Shown here: one piece after another, positions 7,870 through 16,028 of the stretch
Layout: every line of letters starts with the position of its first letter
Numbering within the stretch: the first letter of the stretch is position 1
Source: an uncultured Methanobrevibacter sp.
Lineage (GTDB): Archaea; Methanobacteriota; Methanobacteria; Methanobacteriales; Methanobacteriaceae
NCBI RefSeq assembly: GCF_902801725.1
Contig: NZ_CADCJB010000027.1
Coordinates: forward strand, 28,765-65,440
DNA: 36,676 bases
Reading direction: 5' to 3'
Notes under the pieces: model-generated
The model's database searches: none
The model's input: the letters and a program-made list of their open reading frames with translations, nothing else
What the model was told of the DNA's origin: nothing
Translations under genes and position numbers: made by a program

Positions 7870-8544
7870 ATGAATTCATTATTTGAAAAATTTGGAATAA
7901 AAACGGAAAACAAACGTATATATGAGATGGCATTCACTCATGGTTCTTATGCAACAAAAATGGGACTGAATTATACTTATGAAAGATTGGAGTATTTAGG
8001 TGATGCTGTTTTAAGTTTGATTGTATCTGAATATTTATATAAGATGTATCCTCAATATGAAGAAGGTAAACTTACAAAATTGAGGGCGAACTATGTCTGT
8101 CAGAGTGCTTTGATTTATTATTCTCATGAATTGGGATTGGGAGAATATCTCAAAATATCCGTTGATGAATTGCCTTTAACAGAAAATGAAATACTGTCTA
8201 TTAAAGCCGATATTTTCGAGTCATTTTTAGGGGCAATATTCCTGGATCAGGGCATAGAATTAGCAAATGATTTTCTGTCCAAAGTAATTTTCAAATATAT
8301 TGATGAAGAAAAGGTATTTTTCCGAGATTATAAATCTTCAATGAAAGAATATGGGGACGCTGAAGATATAGAAATAACCTATGAAGTATTGGAAGAACAT
8401 GGATTTCCTCATAATAAAACATTCATAATGGCGATTTTAATTGATGGGGAAATGTTGGGTATAGGAAAAGGAAAGAATAAAAAAGAAGCTGAACAAGCAG
8501 CTGCTAAAGTAGCAATTGAAAAATTAGGTGTTTTAGATGAGTGA
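7870..8544 (+). CDS. rnc: Ribonuclease III
   Basis: This endonuclease cleaves double-stranded RNA. The RNase III domain (residues 1-~150) has the signature [11 protein letters not shown] (Glu38, Glu41, Asp45) and the second acidic motif [13 protein letters not shown] (Asp114, Glu117), which coordinate Mg2+. A double-stranded RNA-binding domain follows (about 158-222), ending in [21 protein letters not shown]. The length of 224 aa matches the bacterial enzyme. RNase III is rare in archaea but present in some methanogens. I chose ATG 7870 rather than an in-frame TTG at 7864. The gene overlaps the next start by eight bases, so it is translationally coupled to metX. Hydrolytic residues are all present, so it should be active. 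Confidence 0.95.
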   Translation: MNSLFEKFGIKTENKRIYEMAFTHGSYATKMGLNYTYERLEYLGDAVLSLIVSEYLYKMYPQYEEGKLTKLRANYVCQSALIYYSHELGLGEYLKISVDELPLTENEILSIKADIFESFLGAIFLDQGIELANDFLSKVIFKYIDEEKVFFRDYKSSMKEYGDAEDIEITYEVLEEHGFPHNKTFIMAILIDGEMLGIGKGKNKKEAEQAAAKVAIEKLGVLDE

Positions 8545-10003
8545 AGAATCTGTTGGGATTGTTGAAACTAAATATCTCAATATTGAAGAGCCAATTGAAT
8601 TGGATAGTGGTAAATCTCTTAAAGAAGTCACTGTTGCTTATGAAACTTATGGTGTACTCAATAAAGAAAAATCAAATGCTATTTTAATCTGTCATGCATT
8701 GACCGGTGATGCCCATGCTGCAGGTTGGCATGAAGGCGATAAAAAACCAGGATGGTGGGAAATAGTTATTGGTCCGGGCAAAGCATTGGATACAGAAAAA
8801 TACTTTATAATTTGTTCTAATGTTTTGGGCGGTTGTAAAGGAACAACAGGTCCTAGTTCTATCAATCCTGATACTGGAGTCGAATATGGTATTAATTTTC
8901 CAGTAATTACAATAAAGGATATGGTTCATGTTCAAAAGAAATTGGTTGATTCAATGGGAATTGACCAGTTATATGCAGTTATAGGCGGATCCATGGGGGG
9001 AATGCAAGTTCTTCAATGGATGGTGTCTTATCCTCAAATGATGAAAAAGGCGGTTCCGATGGCTACTGCAGCAATGTCCTCACCTCAGCAAATTGCATTT
9101 AATGCTGTAGGTCGCCAGTCAATCTTTTCCGATCCTGATTGGAATAACGGAAACTATTATGAAGTTGGAAAGATTCCAAAGAATGGCCTTTCAATAGCCC
9201 GTATGATTGCCCACATTACTTATTTGAGTGATGAATCAATGTATATCAAATTTGGTCGTGACCTGCAGGACAAGGATGAAATAAGCTATGATTTCACGAC
9301 AGATTTTCAGGTTGAAAGCTATTTGAAACATCAGGGTGAATCTTTTGTAAAGAGATTTGATGCCAACAGTTATCTGTATATTACAAAGGCTGTTGACCTA
9401 TTTGACCTGTCTGAGAATAACTCATTGATTGACGGTTTCAAGGATATTGAAGCTAAAATTGAAGTTATATCAGTGGATTCCGATTGGTTATATCCGACTG
9501 AACAGAGTACTGAGATTGTAACTGCACTCAATGCCAATGATGTGGAAGTATCATTTTCGGAAATAAAATCCAATTATGGGCATGATGCATTTTTACTTGA
9601 AAAGGGACAGCTGAACTTTATCCTGTCAAAATTTCTGGCAAACAATGTTGTTACAGATTTGATGAAAGAGGTAATTGTTACTATTAAAGCCAATGCTGAT
9701 GTTGAGGAAGCAGCTAAATTGATGCTTGATAAGCAGGTTACTCATATTCCTGTTGTAACTGATGACTATAAGTTGATAGGTATTGTTACAAGCTGGGATT
9801 TATCCAAATCAATTGCCACTAACACTAATCGTCTGAAAGATATTATGACCACTACAGTTAAATACTGTTATGCTGATGATTCTATTGAAAATGTCGCTCG
9901 GATGATGAGTCAATATGATATATCATCACTTCCTGTCGTTGATGAGGATATGAAAGTATTGGGAATTGTTACAACTGATCAAATTAGTCATTTATTGGGT
10001 TAA
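8537..10003 (+). CDS. metX: Homoserine O-acetyltransferase fused to two CBS domains
   Basis: Residues 1-~370 form the alpha/beta-hydrolase MetX domain that transfers acetyl from acetyl-CoA to homoserine for homocysteine and methionine synthesis. The nucleophile is Ser152 in GGSMGGMQ; Asp316 (DSDWLYP) and His349 (YGHDAF) complete the triad. Residues ~374-488 are two CBS motifs ([16 protein letters not shown] and [17 protein letters not shown]), which usually bind adenosyl ligands. This fusion is known in methanogens and suggests allosteric control, perhaps by SAM or a nucleotide; that ligand is inferred. The start overlaps rnc by eight bases. Homoserine, its substrate, would come from the dehydrogenase encoded at 18301-19320. 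Confidence 0.93.
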   Translation: MSEESVGIVETKYLNIEEPIELDSGKSLKEVTVAYETYGVLNKEKSNAILICHALTGDAHAAGWHEGDKKPGWWEIVIGPGKALDTEKYFIICSNVLGGCKGTTGPSSINPDTGVEYGINFPVITIKDMVHVQKKLVDSMGIDQLYAVIGGSMGGMQVLQWMVSYPQMMKKAVPMATAAMSSPQQIAFNAVGRQSIFSDPDWNNGNYYEVGKIPKNGLSIARMIAHITYLSDESMYIKFGRDLQDKDEISYDFTTDFQVESYLKHQGESFVKRFDANSYLYITKAVDLFDLSENNSLIDGFKDIEAKIEVISVDSDWLYPTEQSTEIVTALNANDVEVSFSEIKSNYGHDAFLLEKGQLNFILSKFLANNVVTDLMKEVIVTIKANADVEEAAKLMLDKQVTHIPVVTDDYKLIGIVTSWDLSKSIATNTNRLKDIMTTTVKYCYADDSIENVARMMSQYDISSLPVVDEDMKVLGIVTTDQISHLLG

Positions 10004-10037
10004 ATTACTAATTTACTTTTTTTTATTTTATAATTTT

Positions 10038-10043
10038 AAGGAG
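10038..10043 (+). promoter_or_regulatory. Ribosome-binding site that decides the azlC start
   Basis: AAGGAG lies just before three successive in-frame ATT codons (10046, 10049, 10052). No ATG, GTG or TTG exists in that frame between the stop at 10037-10039 and ATG 10121. Spacing is five bases to ATT 10049 and eight to ATT 10052. Confidence 0.6.
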
Positions 10044-10051
10044 ACATTATT

Positions 10052-10744
10052 ATTTCTAGAAAAGATAAGTTTATTGATGGTGCTAAAAAGGGTATTCCAA
10101 TCACATTTGGATATGTTCCAATGGGAATTGGTTATGCTGCAATTGCCATAAAGGCAGGTTTCACACCATTGCAGACAATTTCAATGTCTTTTTTAGTATA
10201 TGCTGGTGCCGGACAAATCATTGCGGCATCAATGGCTCTTTCAGGGGCAACGGCAATAGCAATCATATTGACAAATTTTGTTGTTAATTTAAGGTATTTC
10301 GTAATGTCAGCATGTGTCCTGAATCAGGTTGAAGAGTCAAATACTCCTTTAAATATCTTGGCAGCTCATGTTACTGTCGATGAATCATTTGCGATGTTTT
10401 CGCTTTCTGAAGATTCATCAATTTGGATATATTTGGGAATTGCAATAACTGCCTGGTTAAGCTGGTGTTTTGGAGCTGCAATCGGTGTGGTATTGCTTGA
10501 CTTGCTTCCGGTCATTGTTACAAACAGTTTCAATATCTCATTATATGCTTTGTTTGTAGCTATTCTGGTTCCGTCCATTAAAGAATCAAAGCAGATTGCT
10601 CTTTTGGTTTTAGTCACAGCAGTTTTAAATATTGTTTTATCTCAATTTTTGGGAAACTGGTCTTTGATTGTATCAACACTTGTCGGTGCGGGAATTGGAA
10701 TGTATATAGTTGATGATGAATACTTGCTTTCGGGTGATGCATAA
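10052..10744 (+). CDS. azlC: AzlC family branched-chain amino acid exporter, probable AUU start
   Basis: AzlC is the large subunit of the AzlCD exporter for branched-chain amino acids and their analogues. The sequence has the family opening, basic residues then GAKKGIPITFGYVPMGIGYAAIAIKAGF, followed by YAGAGQIIAASMALSGA and LTNFVVNLRYFVMSACV, and about seven membrane segments. From ATG 10121 the protein would have 207 residues and would lose the conserved start. Homology-like sequence extends upstream to AAGGAG at 10038-10043 with only ATT codons in place. I therefore propose translation from ATT 10052 (about 230 aa, normal for AzlC); ATT 10049 is also possible. A point mutation or sequencing error of ATG is the alternative. 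The stop overlaps the azlD start by one base. Confidence 0.85.
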   Translation: MSRKDKFIDGAKKGIPITFGYVPMGIGYAAIAIKAGFTPLQTISMSFLVYAGAGQIIAASMALSGATAIAIILTNFVVNLRYFVMSACVLNQVEESNTPLNILAAHVTVDESFAMFSLSEDSSIWIYLGIAITAWLSWCFGAAIGVVLLDLLPVIVTNSFNISLYALFVAILVPSIKESKQIALLVLVTAVLNIVLSQFLGNWSLIVSTLVGAGIGMYIVDDEYLLSGDA

Positions 10745-11058
10745 TGGATTATGTTAGCTTGGTGATTTTAGGCTGTGCAATTGTAACATTTATTCCAAGG
10801 CTGATTCCTGCATTATTCATTGATAAACTTGATTTTCCTCCTAAGGCAGAGAAATTCCTGAATTTGATTCCATATACTGCCCTTGCGGCATTAATATGTC
10901 CTGGAGTGTTGACAGTTGACAATCAATTGTGGTATATAGGTTTGATAGGTGCTGTTGTAGCGGCAGGTCTTGCTTGGAAGAAGGTTCCTCTCGGAGCTAT
11001 TGTAATTTTGACTGTTGTTGTGTTGATAACTGTTTATTCTATCGTTCCTTTCTTTTGA
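10744..11058 (+). CDS. azlD: AzlD family branched-chain amino acid transport protein
   Basis: AzlD is the small partner of AzlC. The 104-residue protein has four hydrophobic segments and the family pattern TFIPRLIPALFIDKLDFPPKAEKFLNLIPYTALAALICPGVL, here with the conserved P-R-x(2)-P and L-N-L-I-P-Y-T-A-L-A-A motifs. The length is typical. Its ATG shares the final A of the azlC stop codon (TAATG), which indicates translational coupling and a heteromeric transporter in the cytoplasmic membrane. Confidence 0.93.
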   Translation: MDYVSLVILGCAIVTFIPRLIPALFIDKLDFPPKAEKFLNLIPYTALAALICPGVLTVDNQLWYIGLIGAVVAAGLAWKKVPLGAIVILTVVVLITVYSIVPFF

Positions 11059-11528
11059 ATTGTTGTCTTAACAATATGGGGTTATATGTGGGTTGGATTG
11101 GGAAGCGATTGTCGGATTTATTGATTAAATTTAATGAAAAACTTGTTTTTGATTTGATTGATTTTCGATTGATTATTCAGTTGGCAAAAAATAGTTATGA
11201 AAATGTTTTTTTTTTAGTCCCAAGTATATTTGAGGAAAAATGGGTTCGGTTCAACATGATTATTTATGAGCAACTATGATTATATCATCAAATGTGTTAA
11301 TGAAATATTACATATGTTAAAGATTAATTACCTACTATATAAATGTTTTTTTTAATTATCTCTATGATAATAATAATTTAAATCAATTTAAATTATAAAA
11401 AAACTATTATATATATATGTTAATTAAATAAAAAACTATGGAAATTTATATAATATAATTTTACAGTTATTTTTGATTTTTTAAACTATTTTAAATAGAT
11501 ATAATTAAGTTTATAAAAAATAGTAAAG

Positions 11529-11536
11529 TTTATATA
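11529..11536 (+). promoter_or_regulatory. TATA box of the XRE-DUF4013 operon
   Basis: TTTATATA preceded by AGTAAAG lies about 105 bases before the regulator start codon. The expected transcription start is near 11558, within the repeats at 11552-11580. Confidence 0.5.
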
Positions 11537-11551
11537 CTATGTAAGTTAACA

Positions 11552-11580
11552 TTAACATAAGTAATTATATTTTAACATAA
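11552..11580 (+). repeat. Direct repeat TTAACATAA, possible operator
   Basis: TTAACATAA occurs at 11552-11560 and again at 11572-11580, a 20-base centre-to-centre spacing (two helical turns). A related TTAACATTAA lies just upstream at 11545-11554. The repeats overlap the predicted transcription start of the XRE regulator gene, the place where an autorepressor would bind. That function is inferred from position only. Confidence 0.4.
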
Positions 11581-11633
11581 TTGCTTAGTTACTTAAATAC
11601 TTTTTGCAAAAATGAATTAATTTGTGGATTACA

Positions 11634-11870
11634 ATGAGAACCATGATTAAATATTTAAGACAAGAGCTCAAAATGAGCCAAAAAGAACTGGGTGAAAAAG
11701 TTGGAGTAACTCGTCAAACCATTAATGCGCTGGAAAATGGTAGATATAATCCATCTTTATTTTTAGCTTACGAAATAACCCAGGTTTTTAATAAAATAAT
11801 GTTCAAAGGTGATCGAGAGAAATATTTCATTATGGAAGAGATATTCATCTTCGATGATGATTACTATTAG
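11634..11870 (+). CDS. Small XRE-family helix-turn-helix regulator
   Basis: This 78-residue protein is almost entirely a Cro/C1-type helix-turn-helix. It contains [20 protein letters not shown], then [24 protein letters not shown], which is the canonical recognition region, and a short acidic tail. Such stand-alone regulators often control the genes directly downstream. Here the next gene, a DUF4013 membrane protein, starts eight bases after its stop. ATG 11634 is chosen over TTG 11622; ATG 11646 (MIKYLRQ) is also possible. A repeat pair near the promoter may be its operator. Confidence 0.9.
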   Translation: MRTMIKYLRQELKMSQKELGEKVGVTRQTINALENGRYNPSLFLAYEITQVFNKIMFKGDREKYFIMEEIFIFDDDYY

Positions 11871-11878
11871 GTGATAAA

Positions 11879-12613
11879 ATGATTTTAGAAATATATAAAG
11901 ATGCACTGGAGTATTCAGCTAAAGACTGGAAAACTCTAGTATTATTAGGGGTAATTTGTTTATTCAGTTTTTTATTGCTACCAATTTTCCTGATTGCAGG
12001 ATATAATTATAGGGTTGTTAGCAATGCAGTACATGGAATTATCAATGGAAGAGACCCATTGCCGGGGTTCGATGATTTAGTAGACATGTTTGTTGATGGG
12101 GTAAAAGTTGTAATTGTCCAAATTGCGTATTTGATTGTACCTGTGATTTTATTCCTAATCTTTGCATTCATCGCAACCTATTTGAACGACATGGCTGCAG
12201 TCGTATTAGTGATTATCGGATCTTTAATTACATTGGTGGTTGGTGTGATTGCATATTTGATGAGTCAAATGGGATTGTGTCACATGGCATACAATGAGGG
12301 AGTATTTTCAAAAGCATTTGAATTACGTGAAATAAAAGAAATCATTGATGAAATTGGTTGGTTTAAATGCATCTTAACCTATTGTGGTTTGATTATCATA
12401 ACATTTGTCATTTCAACTGTTGTATCAACCATTATTGGAGCTGTATTCACAGTGTTTGGATTTTCAGGTCTTCTGTTCAGTGCTGAAGCAGCAAGCGGAA
12501 TATTCATTTTCGGTATGTTGGTCAATTGGTTAATTTCCTTGTTCATTGTCGGACCATATTTAGGAATATTCAATTCAAGATCCATAGGATTATTATATAC
12601 AATGCAAATTTAA
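11879..12613 (+). CDS. DUF4013 membrane protein (first of two)
   Basis: The 244-residue protein has about five to six membrane segments. It carries the DUF4013 pattern: AGYNYRVVSNAVHGIINGRDPLPGFDD in a cytoplasmic loop after the first segment, then DMFVDGVKVVIVQIAYLIVP. Later comes the SQMGLCHMAYNEG-x-F-x-KAFELREI motif. AGGTGATAAA precedes the ATG. The family is abundant in Methanobrevibacter but has no assigned function; its duplicated layout is loosely transporter-like. It is co-oriented with the XRE regulator before it and another DUF4013 gene nine bases after it. Confidence 0.87.
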   Translation: MILEIYKDALEYSAKDWKTLVLLGVICLFSFLLLPIFLIAGYNYRVVSNAVHGIINGRDPLPGFDDLVDMFVDGVKVVIVQIAYLIVPVILFLIFAFIATYLNDMAAVVLVIIGSLITLVVGVIAYLMSQMGLCHMAYNEGVFSKAFELREIKEIIDEIGWFKCILTYCGLIIITFVISTVVSTIIGAVFTVFGFSGLLFSAEAASGIFIFGMLVNWLISLFIVGPYLGIFNSRSIGLLYTMQI

Positions 12614-12622
12614 GGTGATAAT

Positions 12623-13456
12623 GTGGCAAGCATAACAGATTGTGTCGTTGAAGGATTGAAATATCCTTTCAATGACATCAAAAAACTTTTAGGATTAGGA
12701 GTTCTGTTTGCGTTGATAAGTGCATTATCCACATTTATTAGCACACAATCATTTGAAGTTTCTACAATAACAATGAATTTTGTTGAAAATGCAAATGGCA
12801 CTGTTTCCCAGATGGCTTCTTCACAATTGCCAACCGGAAACATTTATCTGATAATTGGATTGTCTGTACTTAGTTTCATTGTCTCTTTATTTATATTAGG
12901 CTACCAGTATGATATTGTAAAGTTTGCAATAGACAAAAAGCCTGAACTTCCAGGATTCAACGATGTAATTGATCTCTTTGTCAAAGGGATAAAATATTTC
13001 ATCGTCGTCGTTGCGTACAATGTCATTCCAATGATTGTATTGTTTGCTGGTATGGTGTTTGGTGGTGACGTATCAGTAATGATGGTCTTCATATTGATTT
13101 CAGTGGTACTGTTTATAATCGCATATTTCCTTCTTGTCATGGCAATAAACAATATGGTCGCTCATGACAGCATTAAAAAGGCATTCGACTTTAAGGAAAT
13201 AACAGACAATATCGCTAATTTCGGATGGGGAAAGTATGTTGGGATAATCATCTTTACAGTTATTGTATATGTGATTATCATGGTTGCAGTAAGCTTTGTT
13301 TTAAGCTTCATTACTGTAGCACTTTCAATAGCTATCCCAAATCAAATAATAGCAATATCAATCGTTGCAATAATTGAAGGATTGTTTATAGATTCCTATG
13401 CGTCAATATTCTTCAATAGGGTATGCGGATCAATATATAGGGAATCAATTAAATAG
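12623..13456 (+). CDS. DUF4013 membrane protein (second of two)
   Basis: A paralogue of the preceding gene, 277 residues. It has the same GYQYDIVKFAIDKKPELPGFND loop and DLFVKGIKYFIVVVAYNVIP, and later AHDSIKKAFDFKEI in place of the YNEG-x-F motif. About six membrane segments are visible. A longer outer loop (residues about 35-70, including NANGTVSQMASSQLP) is the main difference from the first copy. AAGGTGATAAT precedes a GTG start. The pair may form a heteromeric complex, since the genes are adjacent and presumably co-transcribed with the XRE regulator. A strong hairpin terminator follows. Confidence 0.85.
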   Translation: MASITDCVVEGLKYPFNDIKKLLGLGVLFALISALSTFISTQSFEVSTITMNFVENANGTVSQMASSQLPTGNIYLIIGLSVLSFIVSLFILGYQYDIVKFAIDKKPELPGFNDVIDLFVKGIKYFIVVVAYNVIPMIVLFAGMVFGGDVSVMMVFILISVVLFIIAYFLLVMAINNMVAHDSIKKAFDFKEITDNIANFGWGKYVGIIIFTVIVYVIIMVAVSFVLSFITVALSIAIPNQIIAISIVAIIEGLFIDSYASIFFNRVCGSIYRESIK

Positions 13457-13458
13457 TT

Positions 13459-13495
13459 GGAATGTTTAAACACATTCCGCATTTTATTTTTTTTT
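13459..13495 (+). terminator. Intrinsic-type terminator of the DUF4013 operon
   Basis: GGAATGT (13459-13465) and ACATTCC (13472-13478) form a perfect seven-base-pair stem with a six-base loop. They are followed by a T tract ending at 13495. It starts right after the stop codon of the second DUF4013 gene. Confidence 0.65.
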
Positions 13496-13517
13496 AATAA
13501 TTTTTGGAGGTTTTAAT

Positions 13518-14340
13518 GTGGCAGACTATGTCATCGAAACAAATAAGTTGTCAAAAATAAACAATGTGTATGCTTTTAAATCTCACATATCCAAGCAGTG
13601 GGAATATACTTCTCTTTGGTAAAAATCCAAAAAGTCATTCAAAAGAAATTTATCCAAAAATAGGATCAATTATTGAAACTCCGGGTTTTTATGAAAATTT
13701 AACTGCATATGAAAACTTAAAACTCATTGCAAAAATAAGGGGAGATTTCAATCCGCAGGATATAAATTCAGTTCTTGAAATGGTTAATCTGGATAAAGAT
13801 AAATCAAAAAAGTTCAGCGATTTTTCATTAGGTATGAAGCAACGTTTGGGAATAGCTGCCGCTATTATGCACAGTCCTGAATTGCTGATTTTGGATGAGC
13901 CAATCAATGGTCTTGATCCTTTCGGAATCAAAGAGATAAGGACATTACTTAAGAGATTGTCCCATGAATTTGGAATAACAATCCTGATTTCATCCCATAT
14001 TCTAAGCGAAATAGAAAATATTGCAGATGTCATCGGATTCATGGACAATGGAGTTCTGATAGATGAAATTTCAAAAGAAGAATTATACAATCGATTAAAT
14101 AAATTTGTTGAATTTGAGGTATCTGATGTTGAATTGGCTAGAAATATATTTAATCTATTGGAGCTTAAGGAAAATGAGGATTTTGCAGTTGGCGGACATA
14201 CAATTCGTTTGTATACTCATCTGGAGATGAGGGATAAATTCAATGCATTATTTGTAAAATCAGGAATTGATGTTAAAAAGGTAAATTTATGTGAAGAAAA
14301 CCTGGAGGAATTTTTCACACGTTTCGTTTCCAATAACTAG
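13518..14340 (+). pseudogene. ABC transporter ATPase with deleted Walker A region (disrupted)
   Basis: GGAGG precedes a GTG at 13518 that begins VADYVIETNKLSKINN, the usual opening of BcrA-type ABC-2 ATPases. At about 13560 the homology jumps directly to MCMLLNLTYPSSGNI, which normally follows the P-loop. The Walker A motif (GPNGAGKTT) and roughly 30-35 residues are missing, and the two parts are in different frames (the first stops at 13620). The remainder, readable from ATG 13564, keeps the Q-region (SIIETPGFYENLTAYENL), the signature LGMKQRLGIAAA, Walker B LLILDEP and the switch His (SSHI). Without Walker A it cannot bind ATP normally. It is most simply a deletion pseudogene; the shorter 258-residue product could still be made. 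Confidence 0.8.
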
Positions 14341-14349
14341 GTGATATAA

Positions 14350-15075
14350 ATGTTGACTTTCATTGAAATGGAATTTTTAAAGCTTAAAAGATCAAAAATA
14401 TTTTTGTTAAGTTTGATGGGGGCTGTTCTTCCTCCCTTTTTAATGTTTATAGCAGTAACTGCCTTTGATGAGGGAGGGACTTTTGAAGCGTTATTCACTA
14501 ATGTGAATATGTATATGACTGCAATGTTTGCAGTTTTAATCTTTGCAATAATCATATCCTACCTTTTCGGAAGGGAATACAATGAACATACTCTAAAAAC
14601 AATGTTGACAATACCAATTTCACGGGAAAAGTTTCTGGCAAGTAAATACCTCATGTTTTTAGTATGGATAGTGATTTTAACTGTGACTACAAGCATATCA
14701 ACATTGGTGTTTGGTTTCATCGCAAATCTGGACGGATTCAGCTTAAAACTGTTTATGGATAGCTTTGCACAGCTTCTATATGCAAATGTGCTGCTGTTTT
14801 TGACATTCTCTCCATTCGTTTTTGTATCGTTATTCATTACAAATATGGTTCCTGCAATGATTGGAGGTGCAGGATTGGCATTGGTGAACTTGATGGTTTA
14901 TGGTCAAAACTGGGCACCATTTGTTCCTTGGATATCTCCATATCTGATTGCATCAGGGAAAATAGCAGAGTATGGTGCAAGCATGTCCGTATCTTATGGT
15001 ATTATTTTAGCCACTTTCGTTATTGGGCTTGCAGTTTCATATATTTACTTCACAAGATGTGATGTTTCACTTTAG
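14350..15075 (+). CDS. ABC-2 type transporter permease
   Basis: The 241-residue protein has six hydrophobic segments and the ABC-2 layout: an N-terminal amphipathic MEFLKLKRSKIFLLSLMGA, then IISYLFGREYNEHTLKTMLTIPISREKFLASKYL, which is the conserved coupling region of bacitracin- and lantibiotic-type exporters. AGGTGATATAA precedes the ATG, nine bases after the stop of the ATPase gene. Its cognate ATPase is disrupted, so the transporter is probably inactive unless another ATPase substitutes. The permease itself has no frameshift, which suggests that the ATPase loss is recent. Confidence 0.9.
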   Translation: MLTFIEMEFLKLKRSKIFLLSLMGAVLPPFLMFIAVTAFDEGGTFEALFTNVNMYMTAMFAVLIFAIIISYLFGREYNEHTLKTMLTIPISREKFLASKYLMFLVWIVILTVTTSISTLVFGFIANLDGFSLKLFMDSFAQLLYANVLLFLTFSPFVFVSLFITNMVPAMIGGAGLALVNLMVYGQNWAPFVPWISPYLIASGKIAEYGASMSVSYGIILATFVIGLAVSYIYFTRCDVSL

Positions 15076-15147
15076 CATTACTTATCAAATGCTCTTGCTA
15101 ATGATTTAATTATCATAAATTAATAATGTTTAATTGGATGTGATATT

Positions 15148-15420
15148 ATGAATGATTTTGAAAATCAAAAATTCTGTCAATCTTGTGCAATGCCGTTAAC
15201 CGATGAGCTTTTCGGAACCAATGCAGACGGCACAAAAAATGAAGACTACTGCATGTACTGCTTCAAGGATGGGGAATTCACTTCAGACATGTCAATGGAA
15301 GAGATGATGAGTTTCTGCATAGATAAAATGGTTGAAGTTCACCCTGAAATCGATAAAGCTGAAGCCAGTACAATGATGAAAGATGTATTTCCTAAATTGA
15401 AAAGATGGGCAAATGATTAA
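15148..15420 (+). CDS. Putative zinc-ribbon protein (PF12674-like)
   Basis: The 90-residue protein has the pattern QKFCQSCAMPLTDELFGTNADGTKNEDYCMYCFKDGEFT, with CxxC pairs at residues about 10-13 and 31-34. That is the arrangement of the Zn_ribbon_2 family. Its remainder (SMEEMMSFCIDKMVEVHPEIDKAEASTMM) is helical. The family is widespread in anaerobes; the function is unknown, and it is often found near transcription factors. GATGTGATATT precedes the ATG. T-rich sequence after the stop is a likely terminator. Confidence 0.88.
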   Translation: MNDFENQKFCQSCAMPLTDELFGTNADGTKNEDYCMYCFKDGEFTSDMSMEEMMSFCIDKMVEVHPEIDKAEASTMMKDVFPKLKRWAND

Positions 15421-15525
15421 TTTCCCATTTATCAATTTTTTTTTTTGATTTAATTTCCAAATTCCTTTTTAATATTTCAAAAATTATATAATGTAATAAA
15501 TAGTATATATTAATGGAGTTTTAAA

Positions 15526-15960
15526 ATGAAATTATGGAATCCAATTGCTTTTTTTATAAGTTTGATTATGAGTATAGTGATGCCTTTGATTTTTGCAACA
15601 CCAATGGGAATGCCCCTTGATATATGCTTTTTAATGTGGCCAATTCGTTGGGTTGTTGCCTATTTTATAGTTAATTTAATCGTTCATCCGTTATCTCTTA
15701 AACTGGCAGGAAAATTGTTTGACTATAAGTTAGGCATGAAAACAGGTTTGTGGAACCCATTGGCATTTTTCATAAGCTTGATGATGAGCTTTATAATGCC
15801 TTTGATATTTGGAGTTCCTAACGGACAATTGTCTGCAGATGTATTATTCTATATGTGGCCGGTTAGATGGGTTGTAGCTTACTTTATAGTAAGTCAGATT
15901 GTCAATCCAGTGTCATTCAAGTTAGCGGTAAAAATATTAGGATTCAATCCTATGAAATAG
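15526..15960 (+). CDS. DUF2798-like membrane protein with internal duplication
   Basis: The 144 residues consist of two clearly related halves. Residues 1-~70 and ~75-~141 each read LWNP[IL]AFFISL-x-MS, then MPLIF, then MWP[IV]RWVVAYFIV and P[LV]S-x-KLA. Each half has two membrane segments, so the full protein has four. The pattern is like DUF2798, whose members are usually a single unit. Function unknown. ATGGAGT precedes the start. The duplication is described as a finding. Confidence 0.75.
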   Translation: MKLWNPIAFFISLIMSIVMPLIFATPMGMPLDICFLMWPIRWVVAYFIVNLIVHPLSLKLAGKLFDYKLGMKTGLWNPLAFFISLMMSFIMPLIFGVPNGQLSADVLFYMWPVRWVVAYFIVSQIVNPVSFKLAVKILGFNPMK

Positions 15961-16028
15961 CTAATCTTTATATGGATATTCTTTAATATTTAATTGTAGT
16001 TACAAATTAGGGAGTATTTTTTGATATT

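Larger units (their letters stand above)
11059..11633. other. AT-rich intergenic region of about 575 bases
   Basis: No supported gene lies here. A 67-codon open frame (ATG 11076 to stop 11279, MGLYVGWIGKRLSDLLIKF and so on) has no ribosome-binding site and no recognisable domain. It may be a degraded gene or chance. From 11280 the sequence is extremely AT-rich with runs such as ATATATATATG, and holds the promoter and repeats listed separately for the XRE regulator. I saw no RNA gene or insertion sequence end. Confidence 0.5.

Noticed and set aside
9966-10151. 61-codon frame spanning the metX-azlC junction
   Set aside because: It overlaps both genes out of frame and lacks a ribosome-binding site. 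The AzlC frame here carries the conserved motifs.
11076-11279. 67-codon open frame downstream of azlD
   Set aside because: No ribosome-binding site, no recognisable domain and AT-rich composition. A longer frame in register with it overlaps azlD out of frame. It may be a remnant or chance.
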